Below, piece by piece: positions 31,546 to 41,340 of a stretch of 64,000 bases of DNA. Within the stretch, counting starts at the first letter, position 1. The number at the start of each line of letters is the position of its first letter. The notes beneath the pieces are model-generated. The model was given only the letters and a program-made list of their open reading frames with translations, was not told the DNA's origin and made no database searches. Location: assembly GCA_037179335.1 (NCBI GenBank), contig JAKZHN010000056.1, forward strand, positions 1-64,000, written 5' to 3'. The position numbers and the translations under genes were made by a program. Source of the stretch: Cyclaneusma minus. Lineage: Eukaryota; Ascomycota; Leotiomycetes; Marthamycetales; Marthamycetaceae.

Positions 31546-32373
31546 TCAAATGCTCTCCAGGCCGAGTCTCTCTTCTATGATCTCCACGATCTCTTCCCAT
31601 TTTCTCATCGCCCCGTCTCCAACATCTCCACAAGCCAGCTCTTTCTCCTGCGGCCTCAAAACCTCGATCCAGCCTTGCCCATCCGTTCTTCCTACACCCC
31701 ATTCCTCCTCAAGCACTTTTATATGCTTCCTCGTAACTGGCTGTCTCCACATGGCTGTGTTCATGGCTGGCGCCATAATGATTCTCTTTCTCGGTCTGGC
31801 CGGATCCTGCAGGAGTTTCTCCTCTCCATAATTCGCAGGGACCTTTTGCTTGACTCCATTGTCCTCATTGTCAAATGCTGGCACCTCTATAACCCGTCCA
31901 GAAAAGCCACGGATCGGAAATCGGATCTTATCAACGAGCCCTTCCGTATCCCATGCCCTCACAACACTGGTCGCAAGTCCATCTGAATGGCCACCCACAA
32001 CCTTAGCCATAAAATTTGCCGACGCGGGCGCCACGACCATCAGATCTGCCCATCTCCGAAGCTCGATATGAAGGATTGGATTGTTGCGGACCCAGGGAGT
32101 CGTCCATTCGTCATGGTCGAGGTACAGACCGTCTACGTTTCTGATATCGAGAAGAGATGAGAGAGTAGGTTGTTCAGAGGACTGTCCGGCGAGAAATGCG
32201 GTGGATGAGGGGGTACAGAGAATGCGGACTGAGAGGTGGCGAGAGGACAGGGCGTGGAGAATTTGGGGGAGCTTTATGGTGGCTACGGAGCCAGTGGTGC
32301 AGAGGAGAAGGTGTGGTTTGTTGTCGTGGAAGTGGTCGGAGGCACGGAAGGGCGGCGATGTAGTTGCTGACAT
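31546..32373 (-). CDS. phosphopantothenoylcysteine decarboxylase
   Basis: This flavoprotein decarboxylates 4'-phosphopantothenoylcysteine to 4'-phosphopantetheine, the third step of CoA biosynthesis. The single-exon product has 275 residues, the length of plain PPCDC enzymes rather than the long Hal3/Sis2 moonlighting proteins. Visible motifs are the FMN-binding start (LLLCTTGSVATIKLP), the active-site His102 in ILHIEL, APASANFMAKVVGGHSDGL, PAMNTAMW at 202-209 and the substrate-clamp LACGDVGDGAM with Cys248. All expected catalytic residues are present. A basic insert of about 40 residues between the two halves (residues 155-195) is the main variable region. Yeast needs Cab3 plus Sis2/Vhs3 subunits; this protein carries both the His and Cys so it could form a homotrimer. 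Confidence 0.95.
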   Translation of the reverse strand: MSATTSPPFRASDHFHDNKPHLLLCTTGSVATIKLPQILHALSSRHLSVRILCTPSSTAFLAGQSSEQPTLSSLLDIRNVDGLYLDHDEWTTPWVRNNPILHIELRRWADLMVVAPASANFMAKVVGGHSDGLATSVVRAWDTEGLVDKIRFPIRGFSGRVIEVPAFDNEDNGVKQKVPANYGEEKLLQDPARPRKRIIMAPAMNTAMWRQPVTRKHIKVLEEEWGVGRTDGQGWIEVLRPQEKELACGDVGDGAMRKWEEIVEIIEERLGLESI

Positions 32374-32770
32374 AGCTTTGAAAGCTTTACGAAGACTGAG
32401 AATACAGAGAGGCGTTTGCTTTCGATAAACCAGAATGTGAATCGACAGATCTTCAAGCTCTCGGAAGCATTGGGGATGTCATTCACCGGGTAGCCGGTGG
32501 TTTCATGATTTCATTCGCTGCGGCTACTATTCGTCTGCTATAGTGTTGTCAAATGGATCTTGCCATTCCGAGAGAAAAACCGGTGTCGACACAAGTCGGT
32601 CTGTTGAAATTAATGAAGATGTTGTTCAGCGGTGCACGACGACTCCGCTGTGCTCAATGCAAGGCTGCAAGACTAGCGCCATTCTCCAGTCTTGGCGTAG
32701 ACTTTTTTATCCACTGGAAATCATAACCTCAACCTCCGGACCACTGGATGACTCCAATAATTCGACTCAC
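32374..32770. promoter_or_regulatory. divergent promoter region, PPCDC / TRM1
   Basis: Roughly 400 bp separate the divergent starts. The TRM1 frame stays open upstream of the first likely ATG, but that extension has no family similarity and is probably 5' UTR. Confidence 0.5.
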
Positions 32771-35020
32771 ATGAAAGGCTTGGCCCGAGTCTCCAGAACT
32801 CTCACACAAAGGCCGGGAGATTTTGCAACGCATCTGACGCCGAATCACAGCCTGCGCAGATCAATTGCAATCATGTCACCCAATGCGACTCCCGCTCCCG
32901 AAGCTTGCCCTGATATTACAGCCACTCCTCAGCCAGACCAGAAGATTCTCCACGATGGAAAACACTACACCACCGTCAAAGAAGGTCTGGCGCACATTCT
33001 CATCCCAGCATCATCCTCTGCTGCTCCGCTCACCGATCCAAAATCCGGGACTACGCCTCAGTCCGTCTTCTACAACCCCATCCAGCAGTTCAATCGAGAC
33101 TTGAGTGTCTTGGCCATAAGAGCGTATGGTGAAGCGGTAGTCAAGAAGAGACAGGCAGATGCGGAGAAAAGGGCACAGTCTCAAAGGGCAAAGAGGGAGA
33201 AGAAGAGGAAACGAGATCAGGATGGCGTGGGGGAGGCCCCAAGGAAAGCTGGCAAGGTCGAACACACTGGAGATACGTCTGCTGGAGCCACTACAGAGAC
33301 TAAGGATACCGAAATGAAATCGCCGGACCAGGTCGAGACTGAGACAACGAACGAGGTACCAACGGAGGCCACTGCAAATTCAACTTCGACTCCCGCGGAA
33401 GCGTCTCCTCCCTCAGAGGTTAAAGATTCTAAAGTCGAATCGAACGAAGCCAGAGTCCAATCAATGGATAAGGAGGCAGCGGAGGCAAAATTGGACGAGA
33501 AGCCACAGTCAGACAGCACGCCGAAAACGTTCAACCCTAAGTTTACGATTCTAGATGCGCTATCAGCCACTGGCTTGAGAGCTCTCAGATACGCCCATGA
33601 GATTCCGTTCACCACTTCCGTGACCGCAAATGATCTTCTCAAAGAAGCCACGAATTCGATAAAGCTGAATGTACAACACAACAAGCTGGAATCAAAGATT
33701 ACGGCGGTGACTGGCGATGCTCGGGCACATATGTATAATCTCGCCTGCGAGGCGGAAGACCCAAGGGCTGGTCCAATAAAGTCATCTCAGAAGTACGATG
33801 TCATTGATCTTGACCCATACGGAACAGCTGCTCCGTTCCTCGATGCTGCTGTTCAAGCAGTCAGGGATGGTGGCCTTTTGTGTGTTACATGCACAGATGC
33901 GGGTGTCTTCGCTTCCAACAGCTACCCCGAAAAGGCTTTCTCCTTATATGGTGGAACTACTGTCAAGGGAATGCAATCTCATGAGGGCGGTCTTCGATTG
34001 ATTCTCCATGCAATTGCTACTTCTGCGGCACGATATGGTCTCTCCATCGAACCACTGCTCAGTCTATCTATAGATTTTTACGCCAGGGTCTTTGTGAAGG
34101 TCAAGAAGTCTGCCGCTGATGTGAAATATCTGGCAGGCAAAACCATGCTCGTATACAACTGCGACTCTGGTTGTGGAGCATGGACTACACAGCTTCTTGT
34201 CCGCAACAGGGAGCTTCCGAATAAGAATGGAAGTGGAACTTTCATCAAACACACATATGCACTAGCTCCTACTACCGGGGAGTTCTGTGCTCACTGCGGT
34301 ACCAAGACCCATCTCTCAGGACCGATGTACGCCGGTCATCTTCACTCGGCTTCTTTCATTCGACAAATCCTAGACTTGGTTCCGACGGTCTCGAAAGACA
34401 CTTATGCAACAACTGAACGCATAGAGGGCATGCTGAACCTGGCATTGGAAGAAATGCTCCCAGCGCCAGCGCCAGCCGACAACGAACAGCTCGCTCTGGC
34501 CAAAGCGAAAGAGTCTCAGGCCAAGAAAGACGGGAAGAAGGACGGGGAATACGACCCTGTAGCGATTGACCACTACCCATTCTTTTTCATTCCTTCGGTA
34601 TTGTCCAAGGTGATTCACTGCATCACACCCGACGAAAATTCTCTTCGGGGAGCGCTGCGTCATCTTGGATACAAAGTGACCAGAAGTCATACGAAGCCTG
34701 GAAGTATCAAGACAGACGCGCCATGGGAAGTCATCTGGCACGTCATGCGAGAATGGGCGAGGCAGAAATATCCTATCAAGGAGGGTGCCATCAAACCAAA
34801 TACAGCTGGATGGAGGATCATGGGATATGATAAGAAGAGCGATGACGCGGAAAAGGGGGATCTAAGCAATGGTGCTTCGGCTGCAGATGAGCCGGCGCCC
34901 CCTGAAGTGGTCTTTGATGAGAAGTTGGGCAGAGAGAGGGATGCCAAGAAATTGGTCCGATACCAAGTAAACCCGAGAGAGAACTGGGGGCCTATGAAGA
35001 GGGCAGAGGCAAAGAATTGA
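32771..35020 (+). CDS. TRM1: tRNA (guanine26-N2)-dimethyltransferase TRM1
   Basis: It uses S-adenosylmethionine to dimethylate guanosine 26 in cytosolic and mitochondrial tRNAs. The single exon encodes 749 residues from the ATG at 32771, or 715 from the in-frame ATG at 32873. Family features: the N-terminal VFYNPIQQFNRDLSVLAI motif, the SAM-binding region LDALSATGLRALRY, DLDPYGTAAPFLDAA with the catalytic Asp, TCTDAGVF, the zinc-binding CxxCG (FCAHCGTK), and a C-terminal PFFFIPSVLSKVIH segment. Between the first motif and the SAM domain there is a Lys/Arg-rich stretch (KREKKRKR, a candidate nuclear signal) and about 110 low-complexity Glu/Thr/Ser residues. The region 32771-32872 encodes a basic, acid-poor leader (MKGLARVSRTLTQRPG...) like a mitochondrial presequence. 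The two starts therefore match the dual targeting known for yeast Trm1. Confidence 0.96.
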   Translation: MKGLARVSRTLTQRPGDFATHLTPNHSLRRSIAIMSPNATPAPEACPDITATPQPDQKILHDGKHYTTVKEGLAHILIPASSSAAPLTDPKSGTTPQSVFYNPIQQFNRDLSVLAIRAYGEAVVKKRQADAEKRAQSQRAKREKKRKRDQDGVGEAPRKAGKVEHTGDTSAGATTETKDTEMKSPDQVETETTNEVPTEATANSTSTPAEASPPSEVKDSKVESNEARVQSMDKEAAEAKLDEKPQSDSTPKTFNPKFTILDALSATGLRALRYAHEIPFTTSVTANDLLKEATNSIKLNVQHNKLESKITAVTGDARAHMYNLACEAEDPRAGPIKSSQKYDVIDLDPYGTAAPFLDAAVQAVRDGGLLCVTCTDAGVFASNSYPEKAFSLYGGTTVKGMQSHEGGLRLILHAIATSAARYGLSIEPLLSLSIDFYARVFVKVKKSAADVKYLAGKTMLVYNCDSGCGAWTTQLLVRNRELPNKNGSGTFIKHTYALAPTTGEFCAHCGTKTHLSGPMYAGHLHSASFIRQILDLVPTVSKDTYATTERIEGMLNLALEEMLPAPAPADNEQLALAKAKESQAKKDGKKDGEYDPVAIDHYPFFFIPSVLSKVIHCITPDENSLRGALRHLGYKVTRSHTKPGSIKTDAPWEVIWHVMREWARQKYPIKEGAIKPNTAGWRIMGYDKKSDDAEKGDLSNGASAADEPAPPEVVFDEKLGRERDAKKLVRYQVNPRENWGPMKRAEAKN

Positions 35021-35315
35021 TGGGGAGAAGATTGATTGTCAGGTGCGCATGCTCCAGACGTATTATTGCTCAGAGCTTCGGTTCGCCGATCCCCAGCGAT
35101 CGACGAACTCGACTGATTCAATATACTGTTTAATACCCCAATTTCAGGATCTCATCAAGATCAAAGAGTGAAGACTATGATTCGGCTACTCCAGAACCCT
35201 CGACAAGATGTCCTTATTGGAAGCCGCCACAAGTAACCTCTTCTCTCATCACTTCATCCTTTCCTCCCACTTCTTTAACTTCTCCTCCTCCTTCTTAAAT
35301 CTCTCCTTCTCCTTT

Positions 35316-36030
35316 TTAATCCTCTCCTCTGTTCTTCATCCTCTCCTTCCACCTCTTCTTCCCCATCCTATACTGCCACTCTACCACCGGCTTCCCTCCA
35401 GACACAACATCCTTCTCTACTCCCTCCCACCCCAAGCCATCCATCAGCCCCCTCATTTCCACATTCTCCTTCAACATTGTTGCCGTCATCTCCTGCACCC
35501 CTAACCTCTCAAAAGCAAACCTCGTACAAATCTCCACACTCTCCTTCGCATACCCCCTCCCTCTCCATTCCGGCTCAATCATCACACCCACATCCGCTAC
35601 CCTCTTTACCAGCTTCCCTTTCTCCTCATCCTAGACAGAGCTTTCTTCAGTCACGCCTTTCGCAGCAGCTTCGTCGACGTCAAATGTATCGATGTTTCCG
35701 AAACCTGTGATTCCGATGATGGGGAGTGGGGTGGAAGGGCGTTGGGAGGGGATCGTGGAGAGTATGACGAGGTTATAGCGCGAGGGTAGAGGGGATGAAT
35801 AGATGAGCTGCCAGCGCTGAATAGCGCTTTCCATGGCGGCCTCACTCAACTTGCTGCTGTTGGCTGCTGGGTCGCGTTTGTTATTAAGGGGGTTGTTTAG
35901 GATTTTTGCGAGCTGGGGAGCGTTGGCTGGAAGGGCACGGCGGAGGATTATGGAGTGGGAGGGCAGGACGATGGAATGAGTAGGGAGGGCGAGGGCGAGG
36001 GAGGGGGAGAGGGGCTGTGGGTTGGAGTCC
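35316..36030 (-). pseudogene. GNAT-family N-acetyltransferase, broken
   Basis: One minus-strand frame reads as a ribosomal-protein-N-acetyltransferase-like GNAT: HSIILRRALPANAPQLAKILNNP at the N terminus, then NLVILSTI and PIIGITGFGNIDTF. Downstream come DVGVMIEPEWRGRGYAKES (the acetyl-CoA-binding RGxGxA loop) and FERLGVQEMTATMLKENVEMRGLMDGLGW. Two defects are visible. A TAG at 35631-35633 interrupts the frame between ESSV and DEEKGKLVKRVADVG. No ATG lies at the expected start in this frame: the only suitable ATG codons (about 36034-36039) are in another frame, and the main frame has a TGA at about 36030. So a nonsense mutation plus a start-region frameshift or missing exon is likely. No intron with acceptable splice sites removes the TAG. 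Confidence 0.7.
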
Positions 36031-36098
36031 AGACATCATAAGGGGTTGGTGGCTTTGGAGGAGGTTAATGGTTTGAATCGGTTTATGGAATTGGTAAA

Positions 36099-36473
36099 TT
36101 GGAGGAGAGCTTTGTTTGGAATTTTGCCAGATGGGATGTTGAGGTTGACTCCTCTCACCCCTGCTTTTATGGCTCAGCTGCAAGTGGCTTGGTCGTTACT
36201 CGGGGGCGCCTGCCGAAGTCGACGACCTGCAGAACGTTACATTTGTGTGGCGCAGCGGCAGCGCCTATCAAGCTCAAGAGTCGACACTCGACAAACCTCG
36301 GCTGAGCCGTCTGGGCGACAATCGAGGAAGACTTCAAGAAAGGGAAGATTTACAAGAAGGAAGAGAGCCTCGAGAAAGAGAATACAAAATGTCAGGATAA
36401 AGAAGAGGTGGACCATGCGGAGACAGATTATGGAAGTGAACCAGAGCTAGACGATCTATGGATCAATGACTGA
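36099..36473 (+). pseudogene. possible decayed reading frame, unknown family
   Basis: No single frame is intact, but protein-like segments follow one another in three frames. These are PLTPAFMAQLQVAWSLLG, then (after a GGGGG run near 36200) APAEVDDLQNVTFVWRSGSAYQA and TLDKPRLS, then AVWATIEEDFKKGKIYKK and an acidic tail ending DDLWIND at the TGA 36471-36473. Two single-base shifts would connect them. I do not recognise the family. This may be a pseudogene or chance, so treat it as tentative. Confidence 0.3.
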
Positions 36474-36638
36474 GACCGAGTGTTCTGACTCCGAGATGAC
36501 CGAGAACTCATAGTAATTAATTCATGGAAGCTGTGTATAGAGACTGTGGAGGCAAGCTCGCGGCAGCCGACCAAATGCACAGATACATGTCCAGCGACTC
36601 TCTGGCATAGCCCCCCTGATCTCTATGCCTTTGCTGCT

Positions 36639-37118
36639 TCATACGTGTAACGTATCGTACCTATCGTATTCAAACTCATCGTACGTATCTGAAAGCACCG
36701 TTAGACAGGACTTCTTTCAGTTCCTAGTCTGCTAGTCGTGTGGAGAGTGTTTCGCGCGCGATGGATAAATTTCATGACATACCATAGTCAGGGTCTTCAG
36801 CTCCAGCATCACGCTTCTATTCGTCATAATCTTCATAGGCGTAAGCCGGCCTATCATCGTCCGGATCCCAGCCTCCTTGGGCGTCACGCTTGGCATTTTC
36901 AGCGGCCTTTGCGGCTTCACCTTGTGACAGACGTGTTAGCAAAGAATCTTGGAAAGACCGATATGGGACGTATGAACAACGAACATACCGTAGTCATCGC
37001 CATGAGCTTCAGCTACTGCTTCGTGTTTGTACGTCAGGTAGCCATCGTAATCGGGCTCAGTCGGTGGGCGGGCCCCATGCCCCCCATTGACTTGAGGTTC
37101 TGCTTCTGCTTCGCGTTT
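36639..37118 (-). pseudogene. downstream exons of the Lys-Arg repeat precursor, beyond its first stop
   Basis: The frame of the small secreted protein continues past its TAA through the rest of exon 1 (to 36989), exon 2 (36783-36920) and exon 3 (36639-36688). Introns of 68 and 94 bp have GTATGT donors and AG acceptors in matching phase. Apart from the TAA at 37119-37121 there is only one further stop, a TAG at 36817-36819, before the final TGA. The encoded segments keep the precursor pattern: KREAEAEPQV, a DYDGYLTYK core, ENAKRDAQGG, an AYAYEDYDE core, KRDAGAEDPDYD and DEFEYDRYDTLHV. Such preserved frame and splicing beyond two stops suggests recent inactivation, or stops that are bypassed. 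It is not old decay. Confidence 0.55.
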
Positions 37119-37427
37119 TTACTCATTGTAGTCATTGTATGATTCGTACGGACTCGGCGCGTACTCATCATACGTCGTATAGGGGCCTTGAGCTTCAGCT
37201 GCAGCCACTGCTTTGGCCTTGGCTTCAGCTGCGCGTTTGCGTCTTGCGTAAGTGGTGTAGGATCTGGGGGCCATGTCCGGGTACGTGCCATATCCACCCT
37301 TTGGGATTGCATAGGTGTCGTATTTGGCAGCAGCAGCCTTGTTGGGATGAGCGGCAGCAGGAATGGCGGCGCCGTAGATGACAGGAAGTGAGGCAATGCC
37401 CAGCAAGAGGGATTGAGTAAGCTTCAT
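37119..37427 (-). CDS. small secreted repeat protein with Kex2-type sites (KEP-like)
   Basis: As it stands the first open frame encodes 102 residues. Residues 1-19 are a clear signal peptide (MKLTQSLLLGIASLPVIYG), followed by an Ala-rich pro-segment and Tyr-rich stretches (KYDTYAIPKGGYGTYP, SYTTY). A basic ARRKR site at 61-65, an Ala/Glu/Lys spacer and a Tyr/Asp core (PYTTYDEYAPSPYESYNDY) complete it. KR followed by alternating Ala/Glu is how Kex2 and Ste13 sites look in fungal pheromone and cyclic-peptide (dikaritin) precursors. The cores here match no pheromone I know. No UstY/DUF3328-type modifying gene is visible nearby, so a RiPP role is only a guess. The frame continues for another ~106 codons in spliced exons after the TAA. 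Confidence 0.6.
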   Translation of the reverse strand: MKLTQSLLLGIASLPVIYGAAIPAAAHPNKAAAAKYDTYAIPKGGYGTYPDMAPRSYTTYARRKRAAEAKAKAVAAAEAQGPYTTYDEYAPSPYESYNDYNE

Positions 37428-39033
37428 GGTTGCGAGTAAATCTAACAATCCAAACAGAAAGTGGAAGACAGATTGGTGGAGGAGAGCAGTATAGCTTAAC
37501 ACCGCTGAAGTACTCCAAGCTGGAAATGAAGTGTCCGGAGCTTGGTCTCGAGAAAGTGGATGTACCCGGAAAGCCGAGACTTTATGTACCTTGACAATGG
37601 GAAATGGCGGGGATCAAAGTCTTGAGATCACTTGATAGGGGGCGGCTTTGTCTCGCATCCTGACCAAAGACCAACAACCCGAGTTATTCCAATATAATTG
37701 GAGCGTTTGAACATTGAACCATACTGCAGCTCACCGAAAGCTTGAAATTGATAGGCTAGCCTCAGTAGCTACGGGTTCCGGAGGGTGTTCCTCATCGAGT
37801 CATCAGCCTTTTACTAAGGGATGGTATAGCCTATAGGATAACTCCCGGACTGCGAGAGCATTAATTCCCGGAGTCAAATCACGAGCTGAGCCTACTTTTA
37901 CTCTATTAGCATTAGAGAGTTCGAAATGCTGTGCGTGAGTTGAACTCAATTCGGCACCTTAAATTTTGAGATCACTTAATAGGTCGCACCGTCGGTGACT
38001 GAGACCCTTTGAACTTTGTCGATCAACCGCCTTTTACTTCCTGGAAAGCGAAGGGAGGAGTGGTAGATAGAAGGTCAATTATGTGTTTCGTGGGGTTAAA
38101 TTGATGTGATAGTAAGCATGATGTGATGATGCTGGACTCGGGCTTATGTTGACTGCCGCAATTAACTTTCCACTTGCCGAAGAAGCCGGACTCCCAACTT
38201 TCTGCAACTACCTGACTAAAATCCTACTACATCTAGGTATTACCAACTCAGGAGAATGCATCACTGCCGAGCACCAACACCACCGTCAAAGACAGAGCCC
38301 TGCTGTCAAGAAAGTAAGTTGCATACTGTGTGACCGTTACATAACCAAAATTCGCAAAACAAACTACGAGTATCTTTGTTGGCTCATGGACGATAGTCTC
38401 AGCAGTGCAGCACTCGGTATTTAGCAGCTGGTGCGGAAAGTGCTCCCATCTGCGTGGTCTTCCGTACGCTCGCGCAGGTGTGCGAAATACTCGTGAAGAA
38501 AAGAAAAGTTTTGAGTATTGATCAGTCTGATCTTAAAAAGCTGGACGTGTTTCGAGAAGGCGAGGTTGTTTAATGCGACCGCGAGTTGACATGAATCCAT
38601 GAAGTTATTCGTAAGGAAGTAAGGCTCGAAGCCATCACAAGATTAGCGGACAGAACCAGATTGTCAGTTGTTATTTATCTTGATATTTTAGATTCAAGCA
38701 ACTTGATTTGGTCCTGAATCGGTAGATCCCTAAAACTTGGTTTGCTGACTTGGTCTTGGTCCTTCAATTTGGGAAACCCCTGATTAGTACTTGAGGAATC
38801 TTCAGTCACCTGGGATATTCTAGTTAGACTATTCAAAACATTCTCCGTTACTTGAAAAATCCTTAGTTACACTTACTCGCAATATCCAATCACTTGAGAT
38901 ATCTTGGTCACTTAGGATATTTTCGGTCACTTCGCAGGTCGAGAGCCGCGACCCTTTTCAGCTCATCCCTTTTCTTTCTTTCGTCATACAAATTCTTCCG
39001 CCACCCTGCACGTTCTGTCCAACGGCGAATATA
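37428..39033. other. 1.6-kb intergenic region
   Basis: The left end should be the promoter of the secreted repeat protein. A 92-codon ATG frame at 38146-38424 (+) has no recognisable features. A near-duplicate GATCACTTRATAGG occurs around 37626 and 37970. The right part holds the short degenerate tandem repeat at 38783-38936. Confidence 0.5.
38783..38936. repeat. degenerate tandem repeat, unit about 18-20 bp
   Basis: Several imperfect copies of a unit close to CACTTGAGATATCTTGGT follow each other, for example cttgaggaatcttcagtca, cttgaaaaatccttagtta, cacttgagatatcttggt and cacttaggatattttcggt. Function is unknown. Confidence 0.55.
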
Positions 39034-41340
39034 CTATTTATAACGACGATGATAACGACAATGTCCCAGCTCCTCTGAGTCTGGAAGTTTGACATCGTAG
39101 GCCGTTGTAAAAGAACAATGACCTGAACAATGACCTTCACCATCACTATTTATCCTTACTACGCCCCATTGAACAGGCAGCAACCATCCATCCTTGGAAT
39201 CTCTTTCAGATAAAACGTGGCATGCAGCACTGATAGCGCGACTGTTTGTCGATACCAGCGGCATCATACCGTCATAGTGCTGGAAGCTGGTGACCAGCAA
39301 TCCGAGCAGAATAGCTGCTTCCACAATTAAGGCTATAGATCATTAGTAAAGACACGCAAAACATCTTGAGCAATTGCAACTTACTTATTACTAATACGCA
39401 AAAGTAGTAAACGAATTTGAATAATCTATACTTCCATCTGGATAGAAGGCCGTGATCCTTGCTAGAAACAAGCTCTGACTGACCAGCCAATGCGTCAAAG
39501 TCGAACACGCATAAAATGGAATGCCGTACTTTAGCGGGAGAGATATAGCGTAAGTCGAGCGCTGGATGCCGCGGGGCTCGGAAACCCGTAATGGTTCCCG
39601 CTTTTGTCCGTTATGCATGCGGGAAAACTCCCGCTGTACCATGAAGCAGGAAAGCATAGCATTGTAAAGCAAGTAGAGTATCGAAAGAACTAATTGCGGG
39701 AAGTTGACAACGATCACGTTCGAGATCAGGCCTGACGGGTCCGTTTTTGGAAGACCGATATTAACGTAATTCAGGGGAGTAAGGACACCGAAGCCAAGTT
39801 TCCAAATCGAGATACCCCGGAGTGCGAGACCTGCAAGAAGGGCGCTCATACTCGCAACTGGAAGGGCTATAAGCAAAGCGCAACTATATATCAAATAACG
39901 GGGGTCAGCTTTTTGTAGGCATCATCCAAGGAACATCGGGAGATTCGAGGCTTACAATATTAGCAGGATGATCCAACGGCGACGGCCTGCAGCTCTGAAC
40001 CAATGAGGTCTGGTTCTCTGCCAAAGTCGTGGAGTCTTTAACTCTGCTTCACCCAGACTCTTCTTCTCCGGAATACATCCTTTAGCTTTTATCCTCCACT
40101 TTCCCCGAAGCTCATCGGCTGTTATTAGACACATTTCCACAGTCTCTTCATCTTTAGTTCGCATAAAGGATCCAATAGCATCACCGAGCGTATAAAGCAC
40201 AACTTTCCCGGGGTCTTCCGTCTCCCACTCTTTGCTTCGTGCCAACAAAGTTCACAAAATGATGCAGCACTTGATAATATTGACAGTGCAGACGGTCACC
40301 ATGATCCCCAGCGAGTATTCGAACCGACAACGGTCTGCTGTAGAAACTGGTGGTTGTGCAAGGCAGTAATCCGTTTCGTAGAATTCCGAACCTACATACC
40401 ACGTCGTGACGTTGAGGGACTTCGTCTGTGCCCTGTTCTGGAGCGATACTTGTGTCCCATTTTCGATGGCCCATTGGTTTTTAGCCCAATCATCCCACTT
40501 TGGAACGATCGAGGCATATATCAGGAATGTGTCAATCGATGAGCTCTGGACACTAATGTTCTTGATGAAAATGACCAAATTGCCAAGAGCCGCATAATAG
40601 TCATTGTAAGCAGAAAAGCATTCCGTAACATTCATTCTTGTTAATGAACCGGTAGATGCGTTTTGCTGCATGCCTCGGATTGTGTCGTCTGCGCTATAGC
40701 CAGGAATTCTCCAACCAAAACTTCCATCAGGGCTTACGACCCAGCTGTAAGCAGGATCACCTAGGCCGCGAGACTGAGCAGAAGTCAGGTTCCAGGTTCC
40801 GTCTGCCAGAAAGTTGTTGTTGACGACGGCAACAGCATAGTCGTTAGAAGCCAGAGATGTAAACACGGCAGAGTTGTAGCTAAAGGCATGGATTAGGACT
40901 GTAATTATACAACAAGGGCAGTACTCACAGTAAATGCACGGGGATGGAACTTATAGCGAGCAAAAGCCAAGTGAATAATCTCTACTTTCCAATCCAGGCC
41001 AGGTTCCTCAGACTTGAGACCCCAATGTCGACGAACTTCCTCTCCTTATGCGCCCTGTCGACCTCTTCCCTTGTAGGTGCCGCTTGCAACTGCATGCAAT
41101 AGCTCGACGCCATAAGCATTCCGGTGCTCAGGACATTGATCAATAAATGCAGCCACTGATTGAGCTCCTTGACTCTAGAACAACTTCCTTGGTATATCAA
41201 CCCAATGTCTTGTGTCCTAGTTTTGTAGGCCAGCGCGGTATAGATGGTCATCGTGAGGTTGGCGCTGAAGACCGTGGCAATCAAGATTAATTGCAAGAGC
41301 AAAGCATGGCTGCATTTCCCGCGCCATGATCGATCTCGGC
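39034..41340 (-). pseudogene. DUF6536 multi-pass membrane protein with in-frame stops
   Basis: The gene follows the fungal DUF6536 family: SWRGKCSHALLLQL first membrane segment, GLIYQGSCSRVKELNQWLHLLINVLSTGMLMASSYCMQ, APTREEVDRAHKERKFVDIGV. After these come RLFTWLLLAISSIPVHLLYNS, a long extracellular loop with N-glycosylation sites, KVVLYTLGDAIGSF, and the C-terminal STNSRAISAACH and GHCSFTT. Exons: about 41340-40929, 40879-39956, 39883 to roughly 39400-39440, then a last exon to 39034. The junction to the last exon is unresolved, one option being a GTATAG donor near 39437. Two stops fall inside conserved parts: TAG at 40982-40984 (between WIGK and RLFTW) and TGA at 40252-40254 (between KCCIIL and TLLARS). 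The N-terminal exon with the ATG was not found. The gene is most likely dead. Confidence 0.75.

Noticed and set aside
32543..32770. Upstream extension of the TRM1 frame
   Set aside because: It begins at a GTG, not ATG, and lacks similarity to the family.
35208..35710. Plus-strand Ser/Pro/His/Leu-rich frames
   Set aside because: They are antisense shadows of the GNAT pseudogene in a pyrimidine-rich stretch.
38146..38424. 92-codon ATG open frame
   Set aside because: No signal, domain, intron or neighbour context supports it; chance frames of this size are expected in 1.6 kb.
35316..41340. A reassigned stop codon as explanation for the in-frame TAG, TAA and TGA codons
   Set aside because: All three codons terminate conserved genes normally in this window (for example TAG in PHO81, TAA in porin, TGA in acetyl-CoA synthetase).
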